Origin: Marinobacter sp. 1-4A
Lineage (GTDB): Bacteria > Pseudomonadota > Gammaproteobacteria > Pseudomonadales > Oleiphilaceae
Length of the DNA: 64,000 bases
Assembly (NCBI RefSeq): GCF_016597725.1
Contig: NZ_VCGY01000005.1
Coordinates: 248,001 to 312,000 of the forward strand
Reading direction: 5' to 3'
Positions within the stretch are counted from its first letter, which is position 1; every line of letters begins with the position of its first letter. The position numbers were made by a program, and so were the translations under genes. This document shows, piece by piece, positions 45,375 to 54,665 of the stretch. The notes beneath the pieces were generated by a model. It saw only the letters and a list, made by a program, of their open reading frames with translations, was not told where the DNA came from and ran no database searches.

Positions 45375-46475
45375 ATGCCTGAACTGACTCGCAGGAACCT
45401 GATGAAGGCCACGCTTGCTGGTAGCGCAGCACTCTCGCTCTCAGGTTGCGGCATGCTACCTCGCAAAGCTGACAGCAATAGCCCACAGCAGTACACGGGG
45501 GCAATCGGTTTGACAGACGGCAGTTTTGCAGTGGGTGCCATAGCCCCAAGTGGGCAAATGCTATGGCAGGCCCCGGTAAATACTCGCTGCCATAGCGGCT
45601 GCAACCGACCGGGCACCGCCGAAGTACTGTTCTTTGAACGCAGGCCTGGCTGGGCGTTCTACGTACTTAACAGCAAAACGGGTGAACAACGACACCACAT
45701 TGAAGCGGCCAAAGGCGAGCATTTTGTAGGCCATGGTGTATTCTCACCAGACGGTCGTTATTTGTACGCTCCCGTTAACCGCTATGAGCCCGGAGAGGGC
45801 ATTATCGCAGTTTACGATAGCCATCAACATTATCGACGGGTGGATACCTTTGAGCTGAACGGCATAGGCCCGCATCAGATCACTATGCATCCAGACGGCC
45901 AAACACTGGTGGTGGGGTTGGGAGGTATTCTTACTCATCCGGATTACGATCGCATCAAGCTAAACCTGCCCACCATGAAGCCCGCACTGGTGATGATGGA
46001 TAGAGTCTCTGGCGACATTCTCGCCCGGTTCCGACCATCCCACCACCAACTCAGTACCCGGCATGTCGATGTGGCGCCAAACGGCACCGTTTACGCAGCC
46101 TATCAATACCAAGGCCCAGCCCACGAGCTTCCGCCGCTCGTCGCCCGCTACCGGAACGGGCATTATGAAGAGATTGACTTTGGTGAGTCAGTTCACCGGG
46201 AGCTGGGCAATTATATTTCCAGCATAATCGCACATCCGGAGAACGAACTGGTCGCCATTGCCTCCCCGGTTGGAGGCACAGCTCTAGTCTTCAATGACCG
46301 CACTGGAGAGGTTATTGAAAAAAGCGCCATTGCAGATTGTGCCGGCGTTGCAGCTCTGGCAGACGGGGATTTTCTAGTGTCTTCAGGGCGTGGCAAGCTG
46401 GTTCGTATGGGCAAGGGAAAGCCGGGAGTAGAGATCGCTAGCATGCCCGTTCAGTGGGATCATCACCTGGTGTAA
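45375..46475 (+). CDS. DUF1513 protein with twin-arginine lipoprotein signal
   Basis: 366 residues from the ATG at 45375 with GAGGAG 7 nt upstream; the longer frame from 45318 overlaps the imelysin gene. The N-terminus has TRRNLMKATLAGSA then LSLSGC, a Tat-type signal ending in a lipobox. The body looks like a beta-propeller (FVGHGVFSPDGRYLYAPVNR; IGPHQITMHPDGQTLVVGLGG; RHVDVAPNGTVYAAYQYQG). Tat export suggests a cofactor. Last gene of the imelysin operon; its role is unknown. Confidence 0.87.
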   Translation: MPELTRRNLMKATLAGSAALSLSGCGMLPRKADSNSPQQYTGAIGLTDGSFAVGAIAPSGQMLWQAPVNTRCHSGCNRPGTAEVLFFERRPGWAFYVLNSKTGEQRHHIEAAKGEHFVGHGVFSPDGRYLYAPVNRYEPGEGIIAVYDSHQHYRRVDTFELNGIGPHQITMHPDGQTLVVGLGGILTHPDYDRIKLNLPTMKPALVMMDRVSGDILARFRPSHHQLSTRHVDVAPNGTVYAAYQYQGPAHELPPLVARYRNGHYEEIDFGESVHRELGNYISSIIAHPENELVAIASPVGGTALVFNDRTGEVIEKSAIADCAGVAALADGDFLVSSGRGKLVRMGKGKPGVEIASMPVQWDHHLV

Positions 46476-46510
46476 TAGCCGCCAATCTATACTTTAAGAG
46501 TTCAGGCCGT

Positions 46511-46543
46511 ATTCCGGGGTTCAAGACTGCATTCCGGGGTTCA
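46511..46543. repeat. Pair of 13-bp direct repeats before the MFS gene
   Basis: ATTCCGGGGTTCA occurs at 46511-46523 and 46531-46543, 20 bp start to start (about two helical turns), 55 bp before the MFS start. Could be a tandem regulator site. Confidence 0.5.
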
Positions 46544-46597
46544 GGCGCGCCAGCCCGGCTGGTATCCTTGGCTATCCATTTTCCGGAGGACGCCGGC

Positions 46598-47971
46598 TTG
46601 TCCCAGCAACAGACACCTTCACAGAACAACATATCGTCACGAGAAAGCACCGACGCAGCAACCGGCACTCTGGAGCGGTCAGTTGACCGGCTCTATAGCC
46701 TGATTGCCAACGAAGAAGATGCCCGTGTCTGCAAAGACATCCCGGCGGAAGCCTGCCATGTGGTACCTCGAAATTTCTTCCTGATTTTGGCAGCCAACGT
46801 GCTCACCAAGCTGGGCGACCTGCTGATCAGCCCCAAAACGGTGCTTGCTTGGTTGATGAGTGCCATTGGAGCACCCGCACTGGTGGCATGGCTTGTACCC
46901 ATCCGAGAGTCCGGCTCCATGGTGCCCCAGATGATGATCGCAGCCTGGGTTCGCCGTAAACCTGTGCGCAAATGGTTCTGGACCCTCGGCAGCTTTGGTC
47001 AGGCGGCCAGTGTTTCGGCCATGGCTGCTTGCGTCTGGTTTCTTGACGGCTATACCGCCGGTGGCGGCATTATTGCTGCGCTGATTGTGTTTTCCCTATC
47101 GCGGGGCTTTTGCTCTGTGGCCATGAAAGACGTGCAGGGAAAGTGCATCCCAAAAACTCGCCGGGGCAGGCTCTCGGGCCTTGCGGCCACCATAGGCGGT
47201 ACTGCTACTGTTGTTTTAACAGTGTTACTGTTCTGGGAGCGTGGCGACCCCACTTTGGCGTTTTATAGCCTGCTACTTCTGCTTGCCGCCGCACTGTGGA
47301 TCATTGCCGGGCTGCTGTTTGCTGGTGTAGATGAGCACGACGGGGAGACCGGTGGTGGCGGCAACGCTCTCTCCGAAGCTCTGCATAGCCTTTCGCTGCT
47401 GCGCGATGACGCACCCTTTCGAAACTTTGTTATCACTCGTGCTTTGCTACTGTGCTCGGCACTGGCCTCACCCTATTTCGTGGTGCTGGCTCAGAAGGAA
47501 TCAGATACTGGCTTAATGCTTGGCGTATTTCTTTTGGCGAGCAGTTTGGCCAGTTCGGTATCCGCGAGCTTTTGGGGCTGGATGGCAGATACCTCCAGCC
47601 GGCGAGTGATGATTCGCGGCGCTGCTATTGCCAGCGCGGTGTGTTTGGGCGTTGGCCTGACCGCCATGTTTGCCGGTACAGGTGTCGGCAACGGCTGGTT
47701 TTACCCACTCGCCTTTTTTACATTGAGCATTGCCCATGCGGGCGTGAGACTGGGCCGGAAAACCTACTTGGTGGACATGGCGGGGGGAAACAAGCGCACA
47801 GATTACACTGCCGTCAGCAATACGGTGATCGGCTTTTTGCTGCTTGCAACCGGAGGACTGACAGCGCTGCTCTCGCTGATATCAAACTCAGCGGTGATTG
47901 TGGTGCTTGGCTTAATGGGGCTGGCTGGTACTCTCAGTGCCATTCGGCTCAAAGAAGTGACCGAGGGCTAG
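46598..47971 (+). CDS. MFS-type membrane transporter
   Basis: 457 residues if it starts at the TTG 46598, which has CCGGAGGA 7 nt upstream; no in-frame ATG fits, and the frame back to 46454 lacks a ribosome site and overlaps DUF1513. The first 60 residues are cytoplasmic and polar, then about 12 helices (PRNFFLILAANVLTKLGDLL; AWLVPIRESGSMVPQM; SRGFCSVAMKDVQGKCIPKT; RRGRLSGLAATIGG). Substrate unknown. It follows the Fur-boxed operon, so may share its iron theme, but the repeat pair suggests separate control. Confidence 0.8.
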   Translation: MSQQQTPSQNNISSRESTDAATGTLERSVDRLYSLIANEEDARVCKDIPAEACHVVPRNFFLILAANVLTKLGDLLISPKTVLAWLMSAIGAPALVAWLVPIRESGSMVPQMMIAAWVRRKPVRKWFWTLGSFGQAASVSAMAACVWFLDGYTAGGGIIAALIVFSLSRGFCSVAMKDVQGKCIPKTRRGRLSGLAATIGGTATVVLTVLLFWERGDPTLAFYSLLLLLAAALWIIAGLLFAGVDEHDGETGGGGNALSEALHSLSLLRDDAPFRNFVITRALLLCSALASPYFVVLAQKESDTGLMLGVFLLASSLASSVSASFWGWMADTSSRRVMIRGAAIASAVCLGVGLTAMFAGTGVGNGWFYPLAFFTLSIAHAGVRLGRKTYLVDMAGGNKRTDYTAVSNTVIGFLLLATGGLTALLSLISNSAVIVVLGLMGLAGTLSAIRLKEVTEG

Positions 47972-47989
47972 GCTACCCAGCCCTCGGCT
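47961..47989. terminator. Stem-loop over the MFS stop codon, between convergent genes
   Basis: CCGAGGGCT and AGCCCTCGG form a perfect 9-bp stem with a 9-nt loop; the TAG stop sits at the loop edge. T-runs are poor on either side. Confidence 0.5.
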
Positions 47990-47996
47990 AGCTGTT

Positions 47997-48368
47997 TCAA
48001 CCGGGTGCTTTGCCGTCATTCAACGCCAAGGCGCCCTTTACGATGCGGTAGATGACCCATATTGCTATACCAATGAGAATGAACCACCCGATAATAATAA
48101 AGCTGGTTACAACACCAATAACGGTCCACAGCAAGCCTATCCAGAAGGTGCGAATCTGCCACCGGAAGTGAGGCTCAACCCAAGTGCCGCGAACATCATC
48201 CAGTTTTATGTAATTGATGATTACACCCGCCAGCCCGGTAATGCCCCCTAGAAAAAACGATAACCCCTGAAGTATGTAGACAACAACCGCAAGATTACGT
48301 GCAGGATCAGTTCTGCGTGACAACTCATCCGAGTCTTCATCGACGGGAATGTATTCCGGATCAGCCAA
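47997..48368 (-). CDS. DUF4870-family membrane protein
   Basis: 123 residues, acidic N-terminus, then hydrophobic segments VVVYILQGLSFFLGGITGLAG, FWIGLLWTVIGVVTSFIIIG, and FILIGIAIWVIYRIVKGALAL. PHFRWQIRTFWIGLL is the conserved DUF4870 stretch. Inner-membrane protein of unknown function. Confidence 0.82.
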   Translation of the reverse strand: MADPEYIPVDEDSDELSRRTDPARNLAVVVYILQGLSFFLGGITGLAGVIINYIKLDDVRGTWVEPHFRWQIRTFWIGLLWTVIGVVTSFIIIGWFILIGIAIWVIYRIVKGALALNDGKAPG

Positions 48369-48439
48369 GGCATCTCTCCTTTTTAGGTGTAATTCGAGAG
48401 TTTATCACAAGCCATTGAGCGGTTTTCCCAGCCTCAGGA

Positions 48440-50080
48440 TCAGTGATTATCCGGACGGTACCCAAGCCGGAAACCACCCCAATGCCGTCCATTCACATAT
48501 ATCGGTACCGAAAGATCATGCATAACTTCGCCGGTATCGCGCCTATAGGTCTGCAGCAACATATCGTCGGTATGGCTGCCACAACGGATGCCTGTACGGT
48601 CATTAAACAAACGCTTGCTGCGACTACGCACCAGATCAACATCTGGGTCACCGGTGGGCGCATGGGCAAAATCCCTGTTATGGGTGGGAATGTAGCCATC
48701 CGGAGTTGCGACAATCGCAAATACCAACGCAGGATGCGAAGCCTTTACCTTTTCCTGAACCTCAGGCAAAAACTGATCGGTAAACGCATCGAAGCTGCTT
48801 GAATATTTGGCAGGCTGAGTACCGGGGATCGGTTTTCTTGTTTTATCAAACAACGTGTTCTCAGTGAGCTTGCCATCGCGCACAGCCTTCTCAAAAATTT
48901 CTCCGATCTGCTCGGCGCCCGCACGTGCCTGATCGTAAAAAAACCGGTGATAGCTGGAACCACTATTTAATGCAAAGGCCGCGTTGCCTACTTCCGCAAG
49001 CTCCATCAACGTAGCGGCCTGTTCAGCAAGAGAAACAACGTTGGTATCACTTTCTGAGATCTGGTCCCTAACGGTTTCAATGGCAGAAAACACATGAGTT
49101 AGGCTGACCTCGTTGTTCTGGTCAATTTCCGCAATGCGTGCCACCTGTTGCTGCACGCGATCTGACTGATCCCGTATTTGATCAAGCCGCTCGCCAACGG
49201 TTTCTACGGAATCCAAGCCCTCCTCTACACTGCGGGCTAAGTCTTCGATGCGGGTCACAATCAATGCCGTATCGGAGCGAATCTCCTGCAGAGTTTCTGC
49301 CACCTCACCTGTAGCCTGAGCCGTGCGCCCCGCCAGCTGCCGAACCTCATCGGCAACCACGGCAAAGCCGCGTCCCTGATCACCGGCCCGGGCCGCTTCA
49401 ATGGCCGCATTCAGTGCCAGCAGATTGGTTTGTTCAGCAATTCCTTGAATGGTCGCGGTTACACCCTGAATCTTGTTGGATTTATCGTTAAGCTCTTGAA
49501 TTAGCCGCAGGTTTTCACCGGACTGCTGATGTACAATCCGAATGCTCTCGATGGCCGCGGTCAGCGCCTGACGACCTTCGGTACTGGCCTGCCGATTCTG
49601 CAGGGCCATGGTGGAGGCTTCCGTTGCTTGCTGTGAGGATTCCCGCACGGTTTCAGTAATCTGCCCCGCATAATCTGCCATCTGGGCAGTTTCTTGAACT
49701 TGGCGCTCAAGCTGCACTTTGAGCTGATCGGCAGCGAAAGATACCTGCGCCGCTGAAATGGCATTTTTATCCGCACTTCCGGAAAGCGCCTCCACTAAAG
49801 CCCGTCCGGATTGGGCGTCAGCAAGAAGCGCCTGACAGCGGGATCGAAGTGGGTGATCTTCCTCCAGTGCGCCACTGTTCAACTCATCGATGCCACGGTC
49901 AATCGGCTCCAAAACTCTAACAACCAGAAAGCCCGCAGCGGCCACAAGGCCGACAACCAAGCCGATTACCAGCGATGTCGGGTCCAAACCTAACAAGGGC
50001 GCCACCAAAGCAGAGGCAAGCGCAAGAACGATGCTAATGGCGCCTCCCCAAAACACAGTTGCACGATCAAGCAACCCCAT
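48440..50080 (-). CDS. Methyl-accepting chemotaxis protein with C-terminal sensor domain
   Basis: 546 residues. Two adjacent membrane helices near the N-terminus (about 10-55) leave almost no periplasmic loop. The signalling hairpin is canonical ([40 protein letters not shown]). After it, residues about 430-546 form a Cache-like cytoplasmic sensor: [33 protein letters not shown] and [20 protein letters not shown]. So the ligand domain is downstream of the hairpin, the reverse of the usual order. Signal unknown. Confidence 0.88.
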   Translation of the reverse strand: MGLLDRATVFWGGAISIVLALASALVAPLLGLDPTSLVIGLVVGLVAAAGFLVVRVLEPIDRGIDELNSGALEEDHPLRSRCQALLADAQSGRALVEALSGSADKNAISAAQVSFAADQLKVQLERQVQETAQMADYAGQITETVRESSQQATEASTMALQNRQASTEGRQALTAAIESIRIVHQQSGENLRLIQELNDKSNKIQGVTATIQGIAEQTNLLALNAAIEAARAGDQGRGFAVVADEVRQLAGRTAQATGEVAETLQEIRSDTALIVTRIEDLARSVEEGLDSVETVGERLDQIRDQSDRVQQQVARIAEIDQNNEVSLTHVFSAIETVRDQISESDTNVVSLAEQAATLMELAEVGNAAFALNSGSSYHRFFYDQARAGAEQIGEIFEKAVRDGKLTENTLFDKTRKPIPGTQPAKYSSSFDAFTDQFLPEVQEKVKASHPALVFAIVATPDGYIPTHNRDFAHAPTGDPDVDLVRSRSKRLFNDRTGIRCGSHTDDMLLQTYRRDTGEVMHDLSVPIYVNGRHWGGFRLGYRPDNH

Positions 50081-50221
50081 AAAAACCTCGTCATTGTTAT
50101 TGTTACTGATGGGTACACGGTTATCCGGCCAATTTAGAGACTAGGGAATTAAAGCGGGTTAATAACTCATACTTTAGTTGATTTAATGAATGTAACGGCC
50201 AAATTGGGCCCTTCTTAAGCA

Positions 50222-50274
50222 AAAAAACCGCAAACCCCGCGTGCCTTTTTGATCAGGCCGCCGAGTTTGCGGTT
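50222..50274 (-). terminator. Terminator of phoX
   Basis: On the minus strand ACCGCAAAC pairs with GTTTGCGGT over a 29-nt loop and is followed by seven T. It starts 23 nt after the phoX stop. Confidence 0.75.
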
Positions 50275-50296
50275 CTCGAGGAGGTTAAATCTTCGT

Positions 50297-52327
50297 TCAG
50301 GCGCCGACAACACCGTTATCGTTGCGGGTAACGATTACGGTTGCGTCCCGAGGGTGGTCGCCTTCGTTTCCGAAAGGCCAGTCCTTCGCTGGGTGCTGAA
50401 TATTCACAAACATGGTTTTAACATCCGGCGTGGTTACGACTCCCGTCACCTCACAACCCTGAGGCCCCACGAAGAAGCGCCTAATATCCCGGGTGGCGGG
50501 GTTGGCGGCCAACATCATATTATTCTGATACGGCGGAGCGTCGGAGCCATCGGTTTGAATCCAAAGACGGCCATTGTAATCAAACCACAAACCGTCCGGG
50601 CTGTTGAAGATATTGTCATCGGTAAGCGACACAACGACTTCTCCGTCTACGACCGTTTCTGTCCCCTGAGCCCCGCCAAAGACAAATATATCCCACTGGA
50701 AGCTTGTGGCTGCAAAGTCGCTGTTACCTTCGCTCCAGCGAATGATATGACCCGTGCGGTTCTCTGCCTGAGGGTTTGCGGCATCAACCTGTTCCTCGGT
50801 GCGCTTGGAATTATTGGTTAGGGTGAAATAGACCTCACCGGTATTAGGATCGACCGCGCCCCACTCTGGCCGGTCCATGGGTGTAGCCCCGGCAATATCT
50901 GCAGCCAAGCGCGTATTCAAAAGAACATCGGCCTGATTTTCAAAACCCTCAAACTGCACATCGCCCACCTTGGTGCCCTGCGCAGCTTCCACACGGGCCA
51001 TAAACGCTGAATCATCAAGTGATAAAGAGAGCCAGTCGCCGGAGCCATCTTCGTTAAAACGCGCAACGTACAGGGTGCCCTCATCTAACAAGTAACCACT
51101 GGCAGTTGCAGCGTAGTATTGCCGTGAAGAAACAAACTTGTAGATATACTCAAAACGCGAATCGTCGCCCGAATAGCAAACCACCGGTTTGCCTTCTTCT
51201 ACCGGCGCAAAGATCACACCCTCATGCCCAAAACGACCAAGAGCGGTGCGCTTCTGAGGTTTGCTCTCGGGCGTAAACGGATCGATTTCGACCATGTAAC
51301 CGAAGGTGTTGGCCTCGTTACGATAGTCGTCCACAGCGCTCTGGGCAGTGGGTGTTACGTTGAACCTAACGTATTGATCATCGCCACCTTCAGCAAGCTC
51401 CCAGTCATAGCGACTGGCACTTCCAACGCCATGGCGAGTTTGTTCCCGTGGTTGCGTTGCAGAGCCGTTAGCGAAGTAACCGTGCCAGTTCTCCTCCGCC
51501 GTAAGATAAGTTCCCCAAGGCGTCGAGCCCATTGAGCAGTTGTTCAAGGTACCGCGAGTTTGAGTGCCATCTTTACTGAAACGAGTTGCAAGCTTCTGGT
51601 AACCACGCACCGGACCGCGAATATCCATCTCGGTGCCACCGGTAATCCTGCGATTGAAAGGGCTTCCGAACACAACATCCCAGTTGCCCGCACTGTCTTG
51701 TTTTATATGCACAACTGACACGCCGTGAGCAGCTACTTCCTTACGCACTTCATCGGTAGGGCGCATGTTATTCGAGGTATAAGTAGGGCCGTCTGGGTGC
51801 AGAGCGCTTTGGTTGATGTACTCATGGTTCATCACCAGCAGCCCCTCGTCAGAACGGTTGCCACCAGCTTTGAAGTCAATCGGAAAGAAATGCATCCCAT
51901 CGTGGTGCATGCCTACCTGCTCTTCTTGATCCGCCCCCGAGTTAGAGGCGTCGGCCCTAAAAGCCGGGTAGGAACCAGTAATCGGCGTTCCCCAAGGCAA
52001 GAACGCTTGGGCGGTATAGCCTGTAGGCACCACGACAGAGTTCGCAGTTGAAACAGCCACCGCTTCAAATCCAAGTTCGGTTGTGTTGACCGTATCTCCA
52101 TCTGGATCGGCTGTTCCGTTTCCGTCATCATTCTTGCTATCACTTCCACAACCCGCAAGCCCAACACCCATAAGGCTGGCCAGAGCTGCACCAACGCCAC
52201 CTTTCATCAGAGTTCGACGCTGCATGCGCGTCGCGAGCACGTCTTGGAAGGCTCTGTTGCCGGCATGGTTCACAACAGGTTCGTAATCGGGATCCAGATA
52301 ATTGGGATCAAGGTCATGCTTGGCCAT
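50297..52327 (-). CDS. phoX: PhoX-family alkaline phosphatase
   Basis: 676 residues from the ATG at 52325-52327; the frame to 52429 would overlap the Pho box. A Tat signal is clear but set back about 30 residues: QRRTLMKGGVGAALASLMGV then LAGCG. The PhoX (DUF839) body has GMHHDGMHFFPID, LLVMNHEYINQSALHPDG, GVSVVHIKQD, NNCSMGSTPWGTYLTAEENW, RFGHEGVIFAPVEEGKPVVC and the late DNIFNSPDGLWFDYNGRLW. Such enzymes use calcium and iron and release phosphate from organic esters outside the cytoplasm. A tandem Pho box lies upstream. Confidence 0.9.
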   Translation of the reverse strand: MAKHDLDPNYLDPDYEPVVNHAGNRAFQDVLATRMQRRTLMKGGVGAALASLMGVGLAGCGSDSKNDDGNGTADPDGDTVNTTELGFEAVAVSTANSVVVPTGYTAQAFLPWGTPITGSYPAFRADASNSGADQEEQVGMHHDGMHFFPIDFKAGGNRSDEGLLVMNHEYINQSALHPDGPTYTSNNMRPTDEVRKEVAAHGVSVVHIKQDSAGNWDVVFGSPFNRRITGGTEMDIRGPVRGYQKLATRFSKDGTQTRGTLNNCSMGSTPWGTYLTAEENWHGYFANGSATQPREQTRHGVGSASRYDWELAEGGDDQYVRFNVTPTAQSAVDDYRNEANTFGYMVEIDPFTPESKPQKRTALGRFGHEGVIFAPVEEGKPVVCYSGDDSRFEYIYKFVSSRQYYAATASGYLLDEGTLYVARFNEDGSGDWLSLSLDDSAFMARVEAAQGTKVGDVQFEGFENQADVLLNTRLAADIAGATPMDRPEWGAVDPNTGEVYFTLTNNSKRTEEQVDAANPQAENRTGHIIRWSEGNSDFAATSFQWDIFVFGGAQGTETVVDGEVVVSLTDDNIFNSPDGLWFDYNGRLWIQTDGSDAPPYQNNMMLAANPATRDIRRFFVGPQGCEVTGVVTTPDVKTMFVNIQHPAKDWPFGNEGDHPRDATVIVTRNDNGVVGA

Positions 52328-52400
52328 ATTTTGTCTCTCTTTGTCTTTCTCGATATTCAACAAACGGGGTGTTGTCGGAAAGGCAGTGTCGGCGGGAGAG

Positions 52401-52429
52401 ATGACAATATGGGGACAGTAAAAAGACAA
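52401..52429 (-). promoter_or_regulatory. Triple Pho box upstream of phoX
   Basis: On the minus strand TTGTCTT, CTGTCCC and TTGTCAT are each separated by 4 bp, the 11-bp period of PhoB half-sites (consensus CTGTCAT). It lies 74 bp before the phoX start. Confidence 0.8.
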
Positions 52430-52463
52430 AACCGTTAATCTTTTCTACAAAACTAACGGTTTT
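52428..52463 (-). terminator. Terminator of the acidic lipoprotein gene
   Basis: AAAACCGTTA and TAACGGTTTT form a 10-bp stem with a 16-nt loop; on the minus strand TGTCTTTTT follows. Its tail abuts the Pho box. Confidence 0.75.
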
Positions 52464-52533
52464 GGTGTGCTCTAACAGGAATGCCCAAGCGCAGATGATC
52501 CGCGCCGGGGCAAATAAGCGAGGATTTGGCCGC

Positions 52534-52824
52534 TTATTTGGTTACCTCGTCATAACCTTCCTCAATGGCATCGCCTGCATCTTCAGCAGCCTCGCCCATT
52601 TCTTCGCCAGCGTTTTCGACGCCTTCTTTCATTTCGCCGAGTACGCCTTCGTCTTGGCCGGTGGCTTCTTCATAAGACTCTTCAACCGAGTTGCCAGCAT
52701 CGTCCATTATTTCTTCAGCGTTGTCCGCGGCTTTCTCAAAATCAGCTCCTTCATCCTCGGAGCTGCAAGCAGCAAGACCCAAAGTCAAAAACATAATAAA
52801 AGCGCTGAGAGTTAACTTATTCAT
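52534..52824 (-). CDS. Small acidic lipoprotein, LEA-like repeats
   Basis: 96 residues from the ATG at 52822-52824 with AGAGGGA upstream. Lipobox LGLAAC (Cys about 20). The mature part is almost entirely short Ala/Glu/Asp repeats (KAADNAEEIMDDAGNSVEES; ENAGEEMGEAAEDAGDAIEE), which look like an amphipathic helix of the LEA or entericidin-like kind. Function unknown; may be an envelope stress protein. Confidence 0.75.
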   Translation of the reverse strand: MNKLTLSAFIMFLTLGLAACSSEDEGADFEKAADNAEEIMDDAGNSVEESYEEATGQDEGVLGEMKEGVENAGEEMGEAAEDAGDAIEEGYDEVTK

Positions 52825-53018
52825 CACATATCCCTCTGTTGGTAAACGTTTGTAACCGTGTACAGGGTAAGGCCATGTTCGACACCACACAATTACTTGC
52901 AGATTACCCTTTATTTAGCCAATGCCTCTAAAACTGCCCGAAAAGCCCTGAAAATTCAGGATCGAGCGGGCCAACCCACACACCCGAACCCACCTTGTCA
53001 TTTTATGCCAACCTCCAA

Positions 53019-53062
53019 AACAATCTTTATTATTGTTGCATTGCTAGATTGTCCGACATAAA
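53019..53062 (+). promoter_or_regulatory. Possible alkB promoter with inverted repeat
   Basis: AACAAT-N7-ATTGTT (53019-53037) overlaps a weak -35 TTGTTG (53033-53038); a -10-like CATAAA follows at 53057-53062, 18 bp later. The promoter match is modest. I see nothing else in the 271-nt gap. Confidence 0.35.
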
Positions 53063-53095
53063 TTAATGGAACGCGCACTGCAATGGAGAAAAACA

Positions 53096-54400
53096 ATGAA
53101 CGCCAAAACTCATGACACCGTCGGTTTAAAATCCGATTCGAAAACAGCGAATCAACCAGTAGAGAACCCCACAGCAACCGGCGTTGCTGGAAAGTGGAAA
53201 GACCCTAAGCGCTACCTCTGGCTACTCGGGCCAGCCCTACCCGGCATAGGTTTAGCGGCGCTAACCGGTTACGCGATAGCACCTAAAAAGCTCAAGGCGC
53301 TTGCTTGGACTGGGCCAGCGCTGGTTCATGGAATTATCCCAGCGTTGGACCGGGCCATTGGAGAAGACAAAAGTAATCCGCCGGAATCGGCGGTTAGTTC
53401 TCTGGAACAAGACAAGTATTACAATCGCATTGTTAAGGCATTCATTCCCACCCAGTATGCAATGACGGTAATGGGTGCTTGGCTTGCTAGCCGCAAAAAT
53501 ACCCCAATAGAGGACAAGATTGGCCTAACGCTGACTGTTGGCGCCATCAATGGTGTTGGCATTAACACAGCGCACGAGCTGGGCCACAAATCCAATAAGT
53601 TCAATAAGTTGATGGCCATGGCTGCATTGGCACCTACGGGCTATACCCATTTTGTGGTTGAGCATAACTTCGGCCATCACAAGCGCGTTGCGACGCCGGA
53701 AGATCCGGCCAGCAGCCGTATGGGCGAGAGCTTTTGGAAATTCTTACCGCGTACAGTGTTTGGCGGTATGAAGTCTGCGGTGAAGATTGAGAAGGAACGC
53801 TTGGGCCGCAAGGGCAAGGGGTTTTGGTCCTTGGATAACGAGCTTTTACAAGGCTGGGCCATGAGCGCTGGTTTCTTTGGCGCGACGACCTTGGTTTGTG
53901 GGCCACGGGCCGTTCCGTTCCTCGCGGCTCAAGCGGTTTATGGTGCCAGTTTGTTGGAGAGTGTGAATTACATTGAGCACTACGGACTACTGCGCCAGAA
54001 AGATAAAAACGGGAAGTATCAACGTACCCAACCTGAGCACAGCTGGAACAGCAATCATATTGTGACGAATTTGTTTTTGTATCAGTTGCAGCGTCACTCA
54101 GACCATCACGCCCACCCGCAGCGCAGTTATCAGGCTTTACGTCATTTTGAGAAGGCTCCGCAGTTACCGGGTGGCTATGCATCTATGCTGATGCCCGCTT
54201 ATGTACCGCAGTGGTGGTACGAGACGATGGATAAGCGGGTGATTGAGCACTACGAGGGCGACCTGAGCAAGATCAACTGGGATCCGGATCGCAAGGCGGA
54301 GTTGATGGCTAAGTATGCAGATTATGCAGCTGAGGTGGCGGCTAAGGCTGCTGCTCGTCGGGAGGAAGAGGCTAGTTCGCCTTCGGAGAAGGCTGCCTGA
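53096..54400 (+). CDS. alkB: Alkane 1-monooxygenase
   Basis: 434 residues from the ATG at 53096 with GGAGA upstream (a GTG-free frame back to 53066 adds ten residues). All histidine boxes of the membrane di-iron hydroxylases are present: HELGHK (160-165), EHNFGHHKR (189-197), NYIEHYG (291-297, AlkB-specific), LQRHSDHHAHP (331-341). Six membrane helices are plausible. It hydroxylates terminal carbons of medium-chain alkanes with rubredoxin as electron donor; no rubredoxin gene lies nearby. The C-terminus is a charged Ala/Glu/Lys tail. Confidence 0.94.
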   Translation: MNAKTHDTVGLKSDSKTANQPVENPTATGVAGKWKDPKRYLWLLGPALPGIGLAALTGYAIAPKKLKALAWTGPALVHGIIPALDRAIGEDKSNPPESAVSSLEQDKYYNRIVKAFIPTQYAMTVMGAWLASRKNTPIEDKIGLTLTVGAINGVGINTAHELGHKSNKFNKLMAMAALAPTGYTHFVVEHNFGHHKRVATPEDPASSRMGESFWKFLPRTVFGGMKSAVKIEKERLGRKGKGFWSLDNELLQGWAMSAGFFGATTLVCGPRAVPFLAAQAVYGASLLESVNYIEHYGLLRQKDKNGKYQRTQPEHSWNSNHIVTNLFLYQLQRHSDHHAHPQRSYQALRHFEKAPQLPGGYASMLMPAYVPQWWYETMDKRVIEHYEGDLSKINWDPDRKAELMAKYADYAAEVAAKAAARREEEASSPSEKAA

Positions 54401-54460
54401 CTCCAAACATTCGGAAACTCGATTTCGGGGTTGCTGGCCTCGAACTTTTGGTGCGGGCCG

Positions 54461-54639
54461 CCGGTGGGCTCTGCCTCTCAGGACACGCTGTAAATCCCCC
54501 TGCGGGGTCCGGCCAGCAATCGCAGATTGCTATCGTTCAACTGCGCATGAAGCTGCGCTTCATAAACGCTTGCTTCACCCCTGTACGCTTGACGGCAGCA
54601 TCCTTGCTGCCGACAGTCCTGAGAGGCAGAGCCCACCGG
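54461..54639. repeat. Snap-back element 7, long form (after alkB)
   Basis: Arms 54461-54484 and 54616-54639 pair perfectly over 24 bp. The 131-nt interior has core ends ACGCTGTAAAT and CTGTACGCTTGACGGCAGCA interrupted by about 80 nt of extra sequence with its own hairpins (CCCC/GGGG, GCATGAAGC/GCTTCAT). Orientation A. Sits between convergent alkB and the crotonase gene. Confidence 0.88.
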
Positions 54640-54665
54640 CAGCTTCAAACTTCGCAGCGCCTGCC

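Noticed and set aside
50081..50226. Sigma-28 promoter for the chemoreceptor gene
   Set aside because: A TAAAG is present, but the following GCTTTAAT fits the GCCGATAA box too poorly.
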